DNA from: UBA1738 sp045655325 | Lineage (GTDB): Bacteria; Bacillota; Clostridia; UBA1381 | Assembly: GCA_045655325.1 (NCBI GenBank) | Contig: JAZOOY010000056.1 | Location: forward strand, 1-64,000 | Direction of reading: 5' to 3' | Length of the DNA stretch: 64,000 bases | Shown: in pieces, positions 33,099 through 41,730 of the stretch | Layout of the letters: each line of letters starts with the position of its first letter | How positions within the stretch are numbered: the stretch's first letter is position 1 | The notes under the pieces: generated by a model | The model's database searches: none | Told to the model about the DNA's origin: nothing | Seen by the model: only the letters and a program-made list of their open reading frames with translations | Position numbers and translations under genes: made by a program

Positions 33099-33662
33099 TT
33101 AAATTTGTTCAATATTTTCATCAGGATAAACTGTCAGTTTACCTTCGCCATCAACAAGAATAAATTTGATGCCTGCTTGTATAATTCTTTTATATTTACA
33201 CCACTTTTCTGCAAGTTGTTTTGTTTTATCATAACACGGAACAGCAACCGCAGGAATGGTATTGTCATCTACATTTTCATTAGTCAACAACTGTCCCACT
33301 GCTTCGCGCATCAATTTGTATTCAGGATTACCTGACTTGTCACTACCTTTTTTGCTCTCAACAAACAGTTTTCTTCTGTCTTTCAAAATAATATCTACAT
33401 CACCAATTCCTGATTTTGAAGAAATAATAATCTTTTGTTTCCACTTTGGATTTACATATTCACCCTGCCAACGTTCTTTATCATCAATTTTTTCAAAATT
33501 ATTTTCTTTCATAAAGCTTAGCACATCAAATTGCAACTCACCTTTTATTCTTATATGAGCTCCATCCAATGATATTAGAACATTTTCGTCAGTCAAGTTA
33601 TTTATAATGTGATAAATAGCGATTCTCAAACTAACTTCAGGTTCTTTCATCAGTTCATTCAT
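33099..33662 (-). CDS. PD-(D/E)XK restriction-nuclease-like protein
   Basis: 187 aa. The nuclease core reads GIGDVDIIL (D88/D90), then LFVESKKG (E102-S-K104), then REAVGQLL (Q124), the order expected for PD-(D/E)XK enzymes with a following Gln helix. An N-terminal helical part precedes it. No methyltransferase lies beside it. It overlaps the RibD-like gene by four bases, an odd pairing. It could be a solitary restriction-like defence enzyme; target unknown. Confidence 0.72.
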   Translation of the reverse strand: MNELMKEPEVSLRIAIYHIINNLTDENVLISLDGAHIRIKGELQFDVLSFMKENNFEKIDDKERWQGEYVNPKWKQKIIISSKSGIGDVDIILKDRRKLFVESKKGSDKSGNPEYKLMREAVGQLLTNENVDDNTIPAVAVPCYDKTKQLAEKWCKYKRIIQAGIKFILVDGEGKLTVYPDENIEQI

Positions 33663-34357
33663 ATGCGTCTCCTATAATTCAGCCAAACAACATCATTTTC
33701 ATATTTTTTAATATCTTTTAATTTAAAGTCAGAAACCACGCTATACATACACAGCGGCTTGCACTGACCATCCGCAGTCATAGGTGCAACAACAAGACTA
33801 AACTCGTCAATCACACCATCACGCTGGAAATGGCCATTAATAATACTTCCGCCTTCTAAGAGAAGAGTGTTTATACCCATAAATTCTTTAAGCTTTGTAA
33901 GAGCTGTTTTAACATCTATTTCAGTTTCGCCAGCAAAGATATACGGTATCTCCATATCCTGAAGATAGCCCAAATAACGCTTATCAACCTGTTCAGTAAC
34001 AACTTCTATTATCTGCGCATTACCATAACCAGGATCTTCGTCAATGATACGACTGCTTTTCCAGCCAAGCTTCCCTTTCGGGTCAAAACTGACTGCATAA
34101 AATCCCGATAAATTATCAGGGATAAAATCGTCTTTTGACTTAACGGACTTGTACTTTGATAAATCAGGATACCACCCGCCCGTAAAACTGCCTTCCATAG
34201 TCACACGACCGCAAATAAAGCCATCAGCTTTATAATTGCGGTTGATTTCGTAATATATTTCTGTAGCTTTTTCACATTCAGGACGATATAAAAAATCTCC
34301 TGTAACCTTGCAGTCTATCGACATCAACATATGGCAAATTATATATGGTCTGTTCAT
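33659..34357 (-). CDS. RibD C-terminal/dihydrofolate-reductase-fold reductase
   Basis: 232 aa. It opens RPYIICHMLMSIDCKVTGDFL; FICGRVTMEG and LLLEGGSIINGHFQRDGVIDEFSLVVAP are hallmarks of the RibD C-terminal domain. It lacks the deaminase half and other rib genes, so it is likely a stand-alone NADPH reductase of unknown substrate. It overlaps the nuclease gene downstream by four bases and follows the Spx-like gene by 15. Confidence 0.87.
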   Translation of the reverse strand: MNRPYIICHMLMSIDCKVTGDFLYRPECEKATEIYYEINRNYKADGFICGRVTMEGSFTGGWYPDLSKYKSVKSKDDFIPDNLSGFYAVSFDPKGKLGWKSSRIIDEDPGYGNAQIIEVVTEQVDKRYLGYLQDMEIPYIFAGETEIDVKTALTKLKEFMGINTLLLEGGSIINGHFQRDGVIDEFSLVVAPMTADGQCKPLCMYSVVSDFKLKDIKKYENDVVWLNYRRRI

Positions 34358-34372
34358 AAAATCATAGCCCTT

Positions 34373-34726
34373 CTATTTTAGTTTTTCTTCCCATTCACTT
34401 TCCTTGAACCCCACCAAAACAAAGTCTTCGCCTATCACAAGAGGACGTTTTACAAGCATTCCATCCGTTGCAAGGAGTTTTAATTGTTCTTCATCAGACA
34501 TTGTAGAAAGCTTGTCCTTTAACTGCATTGATTTATACAAAAGTCCTGATGTGTTAAAGAATTTTTTCAAAGGTTGTCCACTCATCTTGTACCAAACGGT
34601 TAGCTCCTCAAGGCTCGGATTATCTTCCTTTATATCACGAAACTCATATTCAATTCCGTTGTCATCAAGCCACTTCTTTGCTCTCTGACAAGTTGTACAT
34701 TTTAGATAACAAATAAATTCTATCAT
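34373..34726 (-). CDS. ArsC/Spx-family protein
   Basis: 117 aa, Spx/ArsC fold, with the redox motif CTTC (Cys10-x-x-Cys13) and the RPLVIGEDFVLVGFKESEW ending. Members are either arsenate-reductase-like or RNA-polymerase-binding stress regulators such as Spx; RPL fits both. No ars genes are present, so a regulator or an unknown thiol reductase is more likely. Confidence 0.85.
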   Translation of the reverse strand: MIEFICYLKCTTCQRAKKWLDDNGIEYEFRDIKEDNPSLEELTVWYKMSGQPLKKFFNTSGLLYKSMQLKDKLSTMSDEEQLKLLATDGMLVKRPLVIGEDFVLVGFKESEWEEKLK

Positions 34727-34740
34727 ATATCCCCCTGCTG

Positions 34741-34917
34741 TTATTCTTTATTTTTTATAAAACCATCAACAAAATGATTTTCAAATTTTGTTAGTTCGTA
34801 GTTTGTAATCATCCAGAACCTTCGTTTGCATTTCTGACACTCATAGAAATGGTCAAAACGATCGTAAGCATCTTTCCATAAAACTACTGTTCCATTACAT
34901 TTTGGGCATCGTTCCAT
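34741..34917 (-). CDS. Small zinc-ribbon protein
   Basis: 58 aa. CPKC...CQKC forms one zinc ribbon (Cys4/Cys7 and Cys27/Cys30) followed by a short helix. The start is the ATG after AAAGGAAAC; the longer version adds 14 residues without homology. It is 14 bases upstream of the Spx-like gene and probably co-transcribed. Confidence 0.75.
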   Translation of the reverse strand: MERCPKCNGTVVLWKDAYDRFDHFYECQKCKRRFWMITNYELTKFENHFVDGFIKNKE

Positions 34918-35066
34918 TGGTTGTTTCCTTTCATATATCTTTAGATTATTATACCACATACTTTTACTATCTTCAATATTGTATTATCATTCATTTCTTC
35001 ACTGTCCTTTTTTATGTACAGCTCTTTTGTTAAAATGAAATTACAGAAAGTGCGGAGGTAATAAAC

Positions 35067-35732
35067 ATGTGTTATATATTAACTGATAACAACTTTTTTA
35101 TAGGAAAAGGTTTTCGAGGCAGGCCAACCGCTGTAACAGCAAAAGAAAAAGCCTTTACATTCAGTGCCAGGATTTCTGCAGAGAATTTTTTAACCTGTTT
35201 ACCTGGCGAAATTAAAAACTATAACTGGTACGTTCTCCTTTGTGACGAGGATATTAAGGAAGAAAGGAATAATGATGATATGTTAACAGAAGTAAAAAAA
35301 TTTGGTAATACAACCAAAACAACAACATTGGAAGACGAAAATTTTGATATTCGCGAGTTTTTTACGAATGTGGTTGAAGTAATGTCGCAGTTAGACCGTT
35401 TTATTGCAAATATGGTTAGCAACGAGGAAATTGTAGATATGAAAATTCTTGATGTTCGTCACTACATAAGAGATAACAACCACAGATTAAGTGCAATCCA
35501 GATGCAAAGGCTTGGTTATTATCTTCAAGACCTTGAAAAAGAGCGCTATGAATATAAATCCAAAAGGCTTATTGCATCAATGTTTGCAAGTAATATTGAG
35601 ACTCTTAAAGATAAAAACAACATAGATAAGATGGATAATGTAGTAACAAGTAAGTATCGTCCTAAGGTTTTGGATGATACCGATATAGAATATATAATCA
35701 ATAAAAAGAAAGAGAACACATTTATTGCGTAA
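35067..35732 (+). CDS. Hypothetical protein, 221 aa
   Basis: Family not recognised. The N-terminal 60 residues look like a compact beta domain (MCYILTDNNFFIGKG; FTFSARISAENFLTCL); the rest is helical and charged with a coiled-coil-like segment around 150-190 (RLGYYLQDLEKERYEYKSKR). No membrane segment. GGAGG precedes the ATG well. It forms a two-gene plus-strand unit with the 63-aa gene after it. Confidence 0.65.
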   Translation: MCYILTDNNFFIGKGFRGRPTAVTAKEKAFTFSARISAENFLTCLPGEIKNYNWYVLLCDEDIKEERNNDDMLTEVKKFGNTTKTTTLEDENFDIREFFTNVVEVMSQLDRFIANMVSNEEIVDMKILDVRHYIRDNNHRLSAIQMQRLGYYLQDLEKERYEYKSKRLIASMFASNIETLKDKNNIDKMDNVVTSKYRPKVLDDTDIEYIINKKKENTFIA

Positions 35733-35745
35733 GGAGGAAGAAATT

Positions 35746-35937
35746 ATGGATGGTTTGATAATTTTAGCAGGAATTGTTTGGGTAATATATCAGCTTGCTA
35801 AAGATGCAGCGATTAAACAGGTTCCTGAAGGAACAGACGCAACAACGGTTCTTTCCGATCGTTATTCCGGGAAGTATACCGACAAGGAAATAGACAGAAG
35901 AATATACAGCGGTTATTATGTGACAAAAGATAAATAA
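35746..35937 (+). CDS. Small membrane-anchored hypothetical protein
   Basis: 63 aa. An N-terminal hydrophobic helix (GLIILAGIVWVIYQLA) is followed by a soluble tail rich in charged and Tyr residues (YSGKYTDKEIDRRIYSGYYV). The ATG follows AGGAGGAAG; the track start seven codons upstream lies in the end of the previous gene. 13 bases after the 221-aa gene. Confidence 0.65.
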   Translation: MDGLIILAGIVWVIYQLAKDAAIKQVPEGTDATTVLSDRYSGKYTDKEIDRRIYSGYYVTKDK

Positions 35938-35976
35938 AAAAATGGCAAGTAGTTCACAAAAACTACTTGCTTTTTA
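35938..35976. terminator. Bidirectional terminator
   Basis: GCAAGTAGTT-cacaaa-AACTACTTGC flanked by A-run and T-run between convergent genes. Confidence 0.9.
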
Positions 35977-36237
35977 TTATTTTTCTACTGCACTATTTTT
36001 GAAGCTCACTTCAAGCGCTTTCAACTTGTACTTAACTTCGTCAAGGTATGTTCTTTCTCCGAGAATGCAGAGCATCTCTTCTTCTGTATACGAAACAATA
36101 TCCCTCACAGTTTCTATTCCATTTAATATTAAATTTTTGGTCGCATAAAAGCTTAAATCCAAATCGGTCACATACATTTCTAATATCTTGATTCTCATCA
36201 TAATTTTTTCTTTTTCCAACTCTTCATGAAAATTCAT
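35977..36237 (-). CDS. Stand-alone RNA polymerase alpha-CTD-like protein 1
   Basis: 86 aa. Residues 23-78 match the alpha C-terminal domain helix pattern: VTDLDLSFYATKNLILNGIE, TVRDIVSYTEEEML, ILGERTYLDEVKYKLKAL. The conserved L-D-L-S, N-L/G-I and L-G-x-x-(S/T)-x-x-E-(I/V)-K positions are all there. Alpha-CTD binds UP-element DNA and activators, so a DNA- or polymerase-binding adaptor role is likely. It lies downstream of the WYL regulator gene. Confidence 0.72.
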   Translation of the reverse strand: MNFHEELEKEKIMMRIKILEMYVTDLDLSFYATKNLILNGIETVRDIVSYTEEEMLCILGERTYLDEVKYKLKALEVSFKNSAVEK

Positions 36238-36309
36238 GCAACTCTCTCCCCCTAATACTTAAAATATTTCTTAACTACGAAGATATATCTTTCCCTTTTC
36301 CGAACATCT

Positions 36310-37290
36310 TTATTTTTCATAAATTTCAGCAACTTCTCTTGCCAAAGAATACATTTCCTCTATCACATCGTCAGGGGAAATAATCTTTGCCTGCTTGCCG
36401 AAACTCATAATCCAGGACAAAAAGTGCGGGCTTACTGAAACCTTAACATGGCAGATAAAGTGGCCCTCGTCCTTTTTGATAATAGGAATATCCGTGCCGA
36501 ATCTGTCAAAAACAACGCCCACATGCTCGTTGTCAAACTCAATTGAAACATCGGTTTCTTCACCTCCGAACATCTGGAATGTTGCTTTCGAATAGGTTGA
36601 CAGGTCAAATGGTTTGTCCGATAAAACTCTGTCTTCTTCTGTAATTTCAATCCCTTCCATTTTGTCAACACGGTAATGGGTATAGCTGTCGTACTTCGCC
36701 TTGTAGGTGATTAGATAATAGTTTTCATCGTCCCAGGTAAGCGACACAGGCGATTCCTTATACAACTCGCCGTTTTTACGATACACTTTCTGCTTGTTCA
36801 CATCAAGATTGAAATACTTGAAGGTTATCTGCTTGTTTGACGCAATTGCATCGTGAATTTTGTCCACGTTGTAGTAAATCTTCTCGTTCAGCGTTTTGAC
36901 ACGATTAGTTATAAACACCTGTCTTTGAAGCTTTTTCGCATTCTCGTGGCTTGTAAGCTTTTCGATTTTTGAAATAAGCTCCATACTCTTTTTGTGGGTA
37001 ATGAATTTTGAAGACTGCACACTATCAACCAGAAGCTTAAGTTCCGGAAGCTCAAAATCACGGCTTGCTATGTAGTAATTTGTAGTTCTTGTTTTGTTAG
37101 AACAAATATCAAGCCCGTAAAGCTGTAGGTATTCAAGATCATCATAAATACTTTTTCGTTCGGCAGAAATACCAAGCTTTGCAAGCTCAGCAATCATCTG
37201 CGGTACGGTGATAGTGTGATCTTCATCCGTTTGCTCCAAAAGTATCTTCGCAAGATACATCATTTTAAGTTTTTGATGTGATAGTTTCAT
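36310..37290 (-). CDS. WYL-domain transcriptional regulator
   Basis: 326 aa. N-terminal winged helix (VPQMIAELAKLGISAERKSIYDDLEYLQLYG), then a WYL ligand domain around 140-225 (KQITFKYFNL; YKESPVSLTWDDENYYLITYKAKYDSYTHYRVDKME) and a WCX-like C-terminus (FDRFGTDIP; SPHFLSWIMSFGKQAKIISP). WYL regulators often control defence or stress loci in response to nucleic acids or nucleotides. It heads the minus-strand region of EF-hand-like and alpha-CTD-like proteins. GGAG is eight bases from the ATG. Confidence 0.9.
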   Translation of the reverse strand: MKLSHQKLKMMYLAKILLEQTDEDHTITVPQMIAELAKLGISAERKSIYDDLEYLQLYGLDICSNKTRTTNYYIASRDFELPELKLLVDSVQSSKFITHKKSMELISKIEKLTSHENAKKLQRQVFITNRVKTLNEKIYYNVDKIHDAIASNKQITFKYFNLDVNKQKVYRKNGELYKESPVSLTWDDENYYLITYKAKYDSYTHYRVDKMEGIEITEEDRVLSDKPFDLSTYSKATFQMFGGEETDVSIEFDNEHVGVVFDRFGTDIPIIKKDEGHFICHVKVSVSPHFLSWIMSFGKQAKIISPDDVIEEMYSLAREVAEIYEK

Positions 37291-37305
37291 AGCTTTCTCT
37301 CCAAT

Positions 37306-37353
37306 TTATCCGTGGTGTTCGTTAAAATAGTCTTCTGCTTCAAAAATCAAAAG
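37306..37353 (-). pseudogene. C-terminal tail remnant in frame after a TGA stop
   Basis: Directly after the TGA of the 37354 gene the frame continues LLIFEAEDYFNEHHG and a second stop. The neighbour at 38145 ends EEAEDYFNEHHRD. The tail is thus homologous to the neighbour's C-terminus and is cut off here by one stop codon. Confidence 0.7.
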
Positions 37354-38109
37354 TCACTTTTTGCGAATCACTTCTTTAGTTTGTGCAACTGGATAAGGAA
37401 CTGCATTGGATAAATATTCTCCTACAGAAACAACAGTTGCTTCTTTTTCCTCATTGTTCATCCCAACAGGAACGATAACAACATCACCCGGTCTAATGTC
37501 TTCGCTTCCTGCTATATAATGAAATACCATTGTATTATCATCAAAAACTACACCACAATATGTATATACTCTATTTTCTTTGCATTTTTTATCTACGTAA
37601 TAATTCTTTGACACATTTTCTATCTTCTTCTCATATCTTTCTTTTGCCCTTTTCGCATACTCTAATACTGCAATATATTCTGCTTCCGTTTTATATTGAT
37701 AAGGACTTAAAAAATACTCTTTTCCGGATTCGCATTTTTCTCGCCATCCATCCTTATAATAATTAAGAATCTTCTCAACAGTTTTAATATCGGGTTTTTC
37801 ATCAAATTCAATTCCTACATATTCCTTAAATACTGATCTTAAGGCAATCCATATTATTTTGTATATATCAGTTGCTTTAATTACAGTTTCTTCATCGGTA
37901 TTTTCAGAATCTGTAGTTTCGTAATCATTGTCAGTATCATACTCATATGTACATAGATTAAGAGGGAGTTCAGGAATAAGTTCATCAAGAAAATCTGTTT
38001 CTTCTTTTTGGAAACTTTCACAAACTTTCATTTCCATAGTTATATCAAACAAACTATCTGTGCTTCCGTCTCCATCCCAATCATTAATTGGGAACTTAAT
38101 TGGTGCCAT
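37354..38109 (-). CDS. EF-hand-like N-terminus plus PriA-like/GD-box C-terminal domain protein
   Basis: 251 aa, soluble. It starts with one calcium-loop-like motif NDWDGDGSTDSLFD, then an acidic linker and a helical middle. The C-terminal 70 residues (YHYIAG-like FHYIAGSEDIRPGDVVIVPVG...PYPVAQTKEVIRKK) are shared with the LRR protein at 44021. The start is the ATG after AGGAG. A single TGA separates it from an in-frame remnant tail. Function unknown; a shared nucleic-acid or partner-binding domain is possible. Confidence 0.68.
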   Translation of the reverse strand: MAPIKFPINDWDGDGSTDSLFDITMEMKVCESFQKEETDFLDELIPELPLNLCTYEYDTDNDYETTDSENTDEETVIKATDIYKIIWIALRSVFKEYVGIEFDEKPDIKTVEKILNYYKDGWREKCESGKEYFLSPYQYKTEAEYIAVLEYAKRAKERYEKKIENVSKNYYVDKKCKENRVYTYCGVVFDDNTMVFHYIAGSEDIRPGDVVIVPVGMNNEEKEATVVSVGEYLSNAVPYPVAQTKEVIRKK

Positions 38110-38144
38110 GGTCAATCACTCCTTACATAAATACTAAATCATTA

Positions 38145-39032
38145 CTAATCTCTATGATGTTCATTAAAATAGTCTTCCGCTTCTTCATATTCCCAGAAAT
38201 CATCGTAGTTATCATAATAGAAATCTTCAGGGTCGCTGTAATCGTACACATTGTAAGGGTCAGATTTCTTTTTTGAACTACTGCTCTTCTTATTCTTGTA
38301 TGGGTTCTTTCCGTTCCAGATAGGTTTTATATCATCGGTCCAATAATATCCCCATCCATAACGACTTACAGAAGTCACTTTACCTCCCTTGCATGTCACA
38401 ATTAGCATAATATCTCCACTATTTGTATACCAGTAATATTTTGTATATCCATATTTAGATGTAACATCTATTTTGTGGCGTTTCCCCATAATGGTTTTAT
38501 CAATATATGCCTCGTCCATTCCCTCATAAGGGATTTTCGTTTTTAGTTCTTCATAGCGTTTGCGCCTGATTTCTGCCAATTCGCGTTTTAACTCTTCATC
38601 CCGACGCTTTTGTTCTTCTAAAAATTCGTCATACTGTGGCTTGAAATTACCCTTAAATGTGTTTATTTCATTTGAAAGGTCACCACTATAATCTTTGGGA
38701 ATGATATTCAAATATTCATTTACAAAATACATTGACTTGTTTTCTTCGTTGTATTCTATTTGAGCCAAAGCATAAGCGTATAATTGGACTGAATTTTTAT
38801 AAACTTCATTTAGCTTCCCATATTTTAAATCGTCTTTAAAATCATCTTCATCCAATAGGTTAGGGTTTGCTATTTCAAGCTGGTCCAATGCTCGCCTGTA
38901 AAAACCGCTTTGTATAAAACTTACCGCGTTGTTATATGCGTTATCAATAGCTCTTTTTTCCAGATAATTGGCGCCGACAGTCAGCCCTGCCGTTATGCTT
39001 AAGATAACTATCGCATATACTATTTTTTTCAT
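38145..39032 (-). CDS. Membrane-anchored protein with coiled coil and acidic Tyr-rich tail
   Basis: 295 aa. N-terminal membrane anchor (about 4-21), a TPR-like helical part (NAVSFIQSGFYRRALDQLEIA), a charged coiled coil around 135-165 (EEQKRRDEELKRELAEIRRK), a small beta domain (YYWYTNSGDIMLIVTCKGGKV), and a tail rich in Asp, Tyr and Lys ending EEAEDYFNEHHRD. The bulk is probably outside the membrane. It lies 35 bases upstream of the 37354 gene and 17 after the 97-aa gene. Function unknown. Confidence 0.65.
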   Translation of the reverse strand: MKKIVYAIVILSITAGLTVGANYLEKRAIDNAYNNAVSFIQSGFYRRALDQLEIANPNLLDEDDFKDDLKYGKLNEVYKNSVQLYAYALAQIEYNEENKSMYFVNEYLNIIPKDYSGDLSNEINTFKGNFKPQYDEFLEEQKRRDEELKRELAEIRRKRYEELKTKIPYEGMDEAYIDKTIMGKRHKIDVTSKYGYTKYYWYTNSGDIMLIVTCKGGKVTSVSRYGWGYYWTDDIKPIWNGKNPYKNKKSSSSKKKSDPYNVYDYSDPEDFYYDNYDDFWEYEEAEDYFNEHHRD

Positions 39033-39049
39033 AACATCACCTCTACGTA

Positions 39050-39343
39050 TTAAAACCCAACTTTATCAAATAGCCAAGCTATTCCCCCGCCTATAATTGC
39101 GCACAAAACCACCATCATAATAATAAACGGGAAACCCTCAATATCAGGACAAATATTCATAAGAATTCCTCCTGCAATAACCAAAGTGATTATCGTACCA
39201 CAAATAGCACCAAAGGTTGATATTCCTCCACCATTGCTATAATTATTTTTCTTGTTTTCTGTAGAATTTTTATAAATGTTATATTCAATACAATCATCTA
39301 CCAAGTCTTTTTTTCCGTCTCCATTCCAATCAAAAAATGCCAT
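39050..39343 (-). CDS. EF-hand-like motif protein with two membrane helices
   Basis: 97 aa. It begins MAFFDWNGDGKKDLVDDCIEYN, a single EF-hand/dockerin-like loop (D-W-N-G-D-G-K-K-D), then a Ser/Asn linker and two transmembrane helices (about 46-66 and 72-93). The loop would be cytosolic or external depending on topology. GGGAG is eight bases before the ATG. It belongs to the same short-motif family as the proteins at 37354 and 41731. Confidence 0.7.
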   Translation of the reverse strand: MAFFDWNGDGKKDLVDDCIEYNIYKNSTENKKNNYSNGGGISTFGAICGTIITLVIAGGILMNICPDIEGFPFIIMMVVLCAIIGGGIAWLFDKVGF

Positions 39344-39363
39344 AATTCATTCTCCCTTTATGC

Positions 39364-39435
39364 TTACTTTACGTCTTTCACCAAGTCGTATAATACCACA
39401 AAAGGCAAAGCCCAAAAACATATCATCCAGAACAT
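39364..39435 (-). CDS. 23-aa hydrophobic micropeptide
   Basis: Reads MFWMICFWALPFVVLYDLVK with three more residues, one short membrane helix ending in a charged tail. GGAGG lies eight bases before the ATG, inside the last codons of the SWIM gene, whose stop codon is 3 bases upstream of this ATG. That coupling and the ideal ribosome site argue for translation. No family known. Confidence 0.55.
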   Translation of the reverse strand: MFWMICFWALPFVVLYDLVKDVK

Positions 39436-39438
39436 ATC

Positions 39439-40254
39439 TCACACCTCCAGACTGATTTTACCAGATACTTTTTTAGCCATAATGGTGTTCATAAATGTTC
39501 TTTTGCTTATTACTGCAAAATAACTGTTGTATTCAGCCTCATAAGCCCAAGTTAAAATTTCAACCGCTTCTTTAAACTGTAGCATTACTGCAAATTCGTG
39601 TTTACAAGCACCACTACAAAAGCAAGAGCAAGTCAGGTTTGAAATTTCGCCGTTTATATAATCAAATTCAACTTCATAGTTTTCACTACCTTCAACAATG
39701 GCACGGCCATGAGTTCCATCCAATTCAAGATATGCCACGCGGTCTTCCATAAAGTATTCAAACCCACGTTCAGCCTTATCCCCGCTAATTTTCATATTTG
39801 ATAAATCGTCAAGAGTAAATCGTACAGAATCGTCATTACCACACACATATTCTTCTTCGCAAGGTGCATTAAACCAAGGGCGAACCTTTGAAAAAGGTAT
39901 TGCATTTCTGTCAAAGGTTGCCATATGCGAGTCTGCAATATAGAAATCGCCTTTTACGTTGGTGTCTATTACTGCAATAACCTTTTTATAGTCTGATGGC
40001 TTAATTTTGAAAGAGTAGCTGACCTCTGTCACTCTGCCACGAAAGCCCTCAAGCTTTCCATCAACATAAACAAAATCGCCAACCTTTAAATCAAATTGGT
40101 CATTGTAATACGCCCAGCTCATATCTCTGTGTGGAAAATACACCTGAACCACAGACCTTTTAGGCTCAATAATCCCTTTGCAAACTTCCATCGGAACATT
40201 GTTTTCAGGTTCTTCAAAAATTTTAGTGTTAAAGCCGATAGGATATTTTTTCAT
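39439..40254 (-). CDS. SWIM zinc-finger protein
   Basis: 271 aa. The SWIM motif C-x-C-x(3)-C-x-H is seen as CSCFCSGACKHEFAVML around residues 215-230, after a GRAIVEGSENYEVEFDYINGEISNLTC strand pattern typical of SWIM domains. The N-terminal 150 residues are not recognised (VYFPHRDMSWAYYNDQFDLKVGDFVYVDGK resembles a small beta-barrel). SWIM domains bind DNA or proteins. The start is the ATG after GGAGG. It is coupled to the micropeptide downstream. Confidence 0.78.
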   Translation of the reverse strand: MKKYPIGFNTKIFEEPENNVPMEVCKGIIEPKRSVVQVYFPHRDMSWAYYNDQFDLKVGDFVYVDGKLEGFRGRVTEVSYSFKIKPSDYKKVIAVIDTNVKGDFYIADSHMATFDRNAIPFSKVRPWFNAPCEEEYVCGNDDSVRFTLDDLSNMKISGDKAERGFEYFMEDRVAYLELDGTHGRAIVEGSENYEVEFDYINGEISNLTCSCFCSGACKHEFAVMLQFKEAVEILTWAYEAEYNSYFAVISKRTFMNTIMAKKVSGKISLEV

Positions 40255-40382
40255 ATCTCTTACCTCCAAGCTTAAAATATAATTTATCTACTGTAGTCAT
40301 TATATCAAGTTTGGTGGGTGTAAAAACGGACAGTGATCAACTTGAGTATAACATATTTGTTTGTGATATTCAAGATAGTAAC

Positions 40383-40408
40383 AGACGACAAGTTTTCACT
40401 TGTCGTCT
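40383..40408. terminator. Hairpin downstream of LRR gene
   Basis: AGACGACAAGT-tttc-ACTTGTCGTCT, an 11-bp perfect stem with a T-rich tail on the plus strand only. It lies in the gap 40255-40453, which has no gene. Confidence 0.6.
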
Positions 40409-40453
40409 TCGTTTTCTTCTTTTATCCACCAGCCACTCCTGTTTATATACTAT

Positions 40454-41596
40454 TTAATTATTTCTCTTCAGGTAAATACAACTTCCAAGTTTTTCTTTTA
40501 CTAATTCATATTCTTCTGATTTAAAGTTAGTTGATGAAAAGTCAATGTAACTGCCATCTCTAAATTCTATATGTATGGACCATTGCTTTTTTCTTATACT
40601 ACCCTTATCATTGTTATTCATTAGACCTATTCGCTCTTTTTCAAACAACCCCCACTTGGAATGTTCCACCACCCCTTCATATTCATAACTAATTATGCCA
40701 AAATCTTTGTGTATGTTTTTAAATCTTATATCTTTTCCGGCCATAAAAAAGTTAACTCTTGTTTCATAATCATACTCTTCATCTGTCTCGATATAAATCA
40801 TTTTTTCTATTTTTTCTTTAATTGACATATTTGACAACTCATATAAAAGTTCTGCCTCCATCTCAACATGAACGTCATCCATATCCGTTATTGTACCAGG
40901 ATGTGCTGTTAACAAGTGAAGTATTGCGTTCATCTTATCTTCTAATTTATCCATTCTTTCGTTTATAAAAGACTGATATATATTGTATTTGCATAATTCA
41001 ATTTCATTTCCCTGTGAAAAAAGTTCTTTAAAACGTTCATATCTTTCTTCAGAAATAGTTATCCTAGTTTCTTTATGCGGTGCCTGTTCTAAATAAATCA
41101 CCGTGTCTGGTATATGAATACTATGCAATGATGATGAATACGGGACACTTTCATATATTTTAAGCATTGGTGGAGTAGAATAGCATTCTATATTTCCACA
41201 ACCACAAAAAGCAAATTTTCCTATTCTTTCAATGCAATCAGGCAAAAGTATTGTTTTTAACGATTTGCATGAAAAAAAAGTCATGCTAGGGATTTCTTTG
41301 ATTTTCATGTGCAAAAAATCCACAAGCCTTAAGCTTTCACAATATTCAAAAACTCCCTGACCTAATACTGTGACATTTTCTGGAATAAAGACCATTTTTA
41401 ATGATACACATTTCCTAAAAGCGTTATCACCTATCTCTACTAACGATTTGGGTAAAACCACTTTTTCGAGCCCATAATATTCTTCAAATGCACAAGAATC
41501 AATCTTTGTTATTCCATACGGAATGACTATTTCTTTTTCATAAACATCAACAAATCCCTTGACGCATGTGCCCTCAATAATCAAGTTACTTTTCAT
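40454..41596 (-). CDS. BspA-type leucine-rich repeat protein, cytosolic
   Basis: 380 aa. Residues 15-190 hold about six LRR_5 repeats (IPYGITKIDSCAFEEYYGLE, LPKSLVEIGDNAFRKCVSLK, IPENVTVLGQGVFEYCESLR and more). There is no signal peptide. The C-terminal half is not recognised; it has a helix KLEDKMNAILHLLTAH and a beta-rich end (WSIHIEFRDGSYIDFSS). Intracellular BspA repeats are often part of secretion-independent recognition or conflict proteins, but the role here is unknown. Confidence 0.78.
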   Translation of the reverse strand: MKSNLIIEGTCVKGFVDVYEKEIVIPYGITKIDSCAFEEYYGLEKVVLPKSLVEIGDNAFRKCVSLKMVFIPENVTVLGQGVFEYCESLRLVDFLHMKIKEIPSMTFFSCKSLKTILLPDCIERIGKFAFCGCGNIECYSTPPMLKIYESVPYSSSLHSIHIPDTVIYLEQAPHKETRITISEERYERFKELFSQGNEIELCKYNIYQSFINERMDKLEDKMNAILHLLTAHPGTITDMDDVHVEMEAELLYELSNMSIKEKIEKMIYIETDEEYDYETRVNFFMAGKDIRFKNIHKDFGIISYEYEGVVEHSKWGLFEKERIGLMNNNDKGSIRKKQWSIHIEFRDGSYIDFSSTNFKSEEYELVKEKLGSCIYLKRNN

Positions 41597-41730
41597 AATA
41601 TCTCCTTAGGTTGCAAAAGCAAATAATTAATATCTATTTGATTATATCATATAGCTCCACTATCTTCAACATCAAATCCTTTTATAGGTTTTCTACTTTA
41701 TCCATTGTGCCACTCCCACCTTTTGCAATT

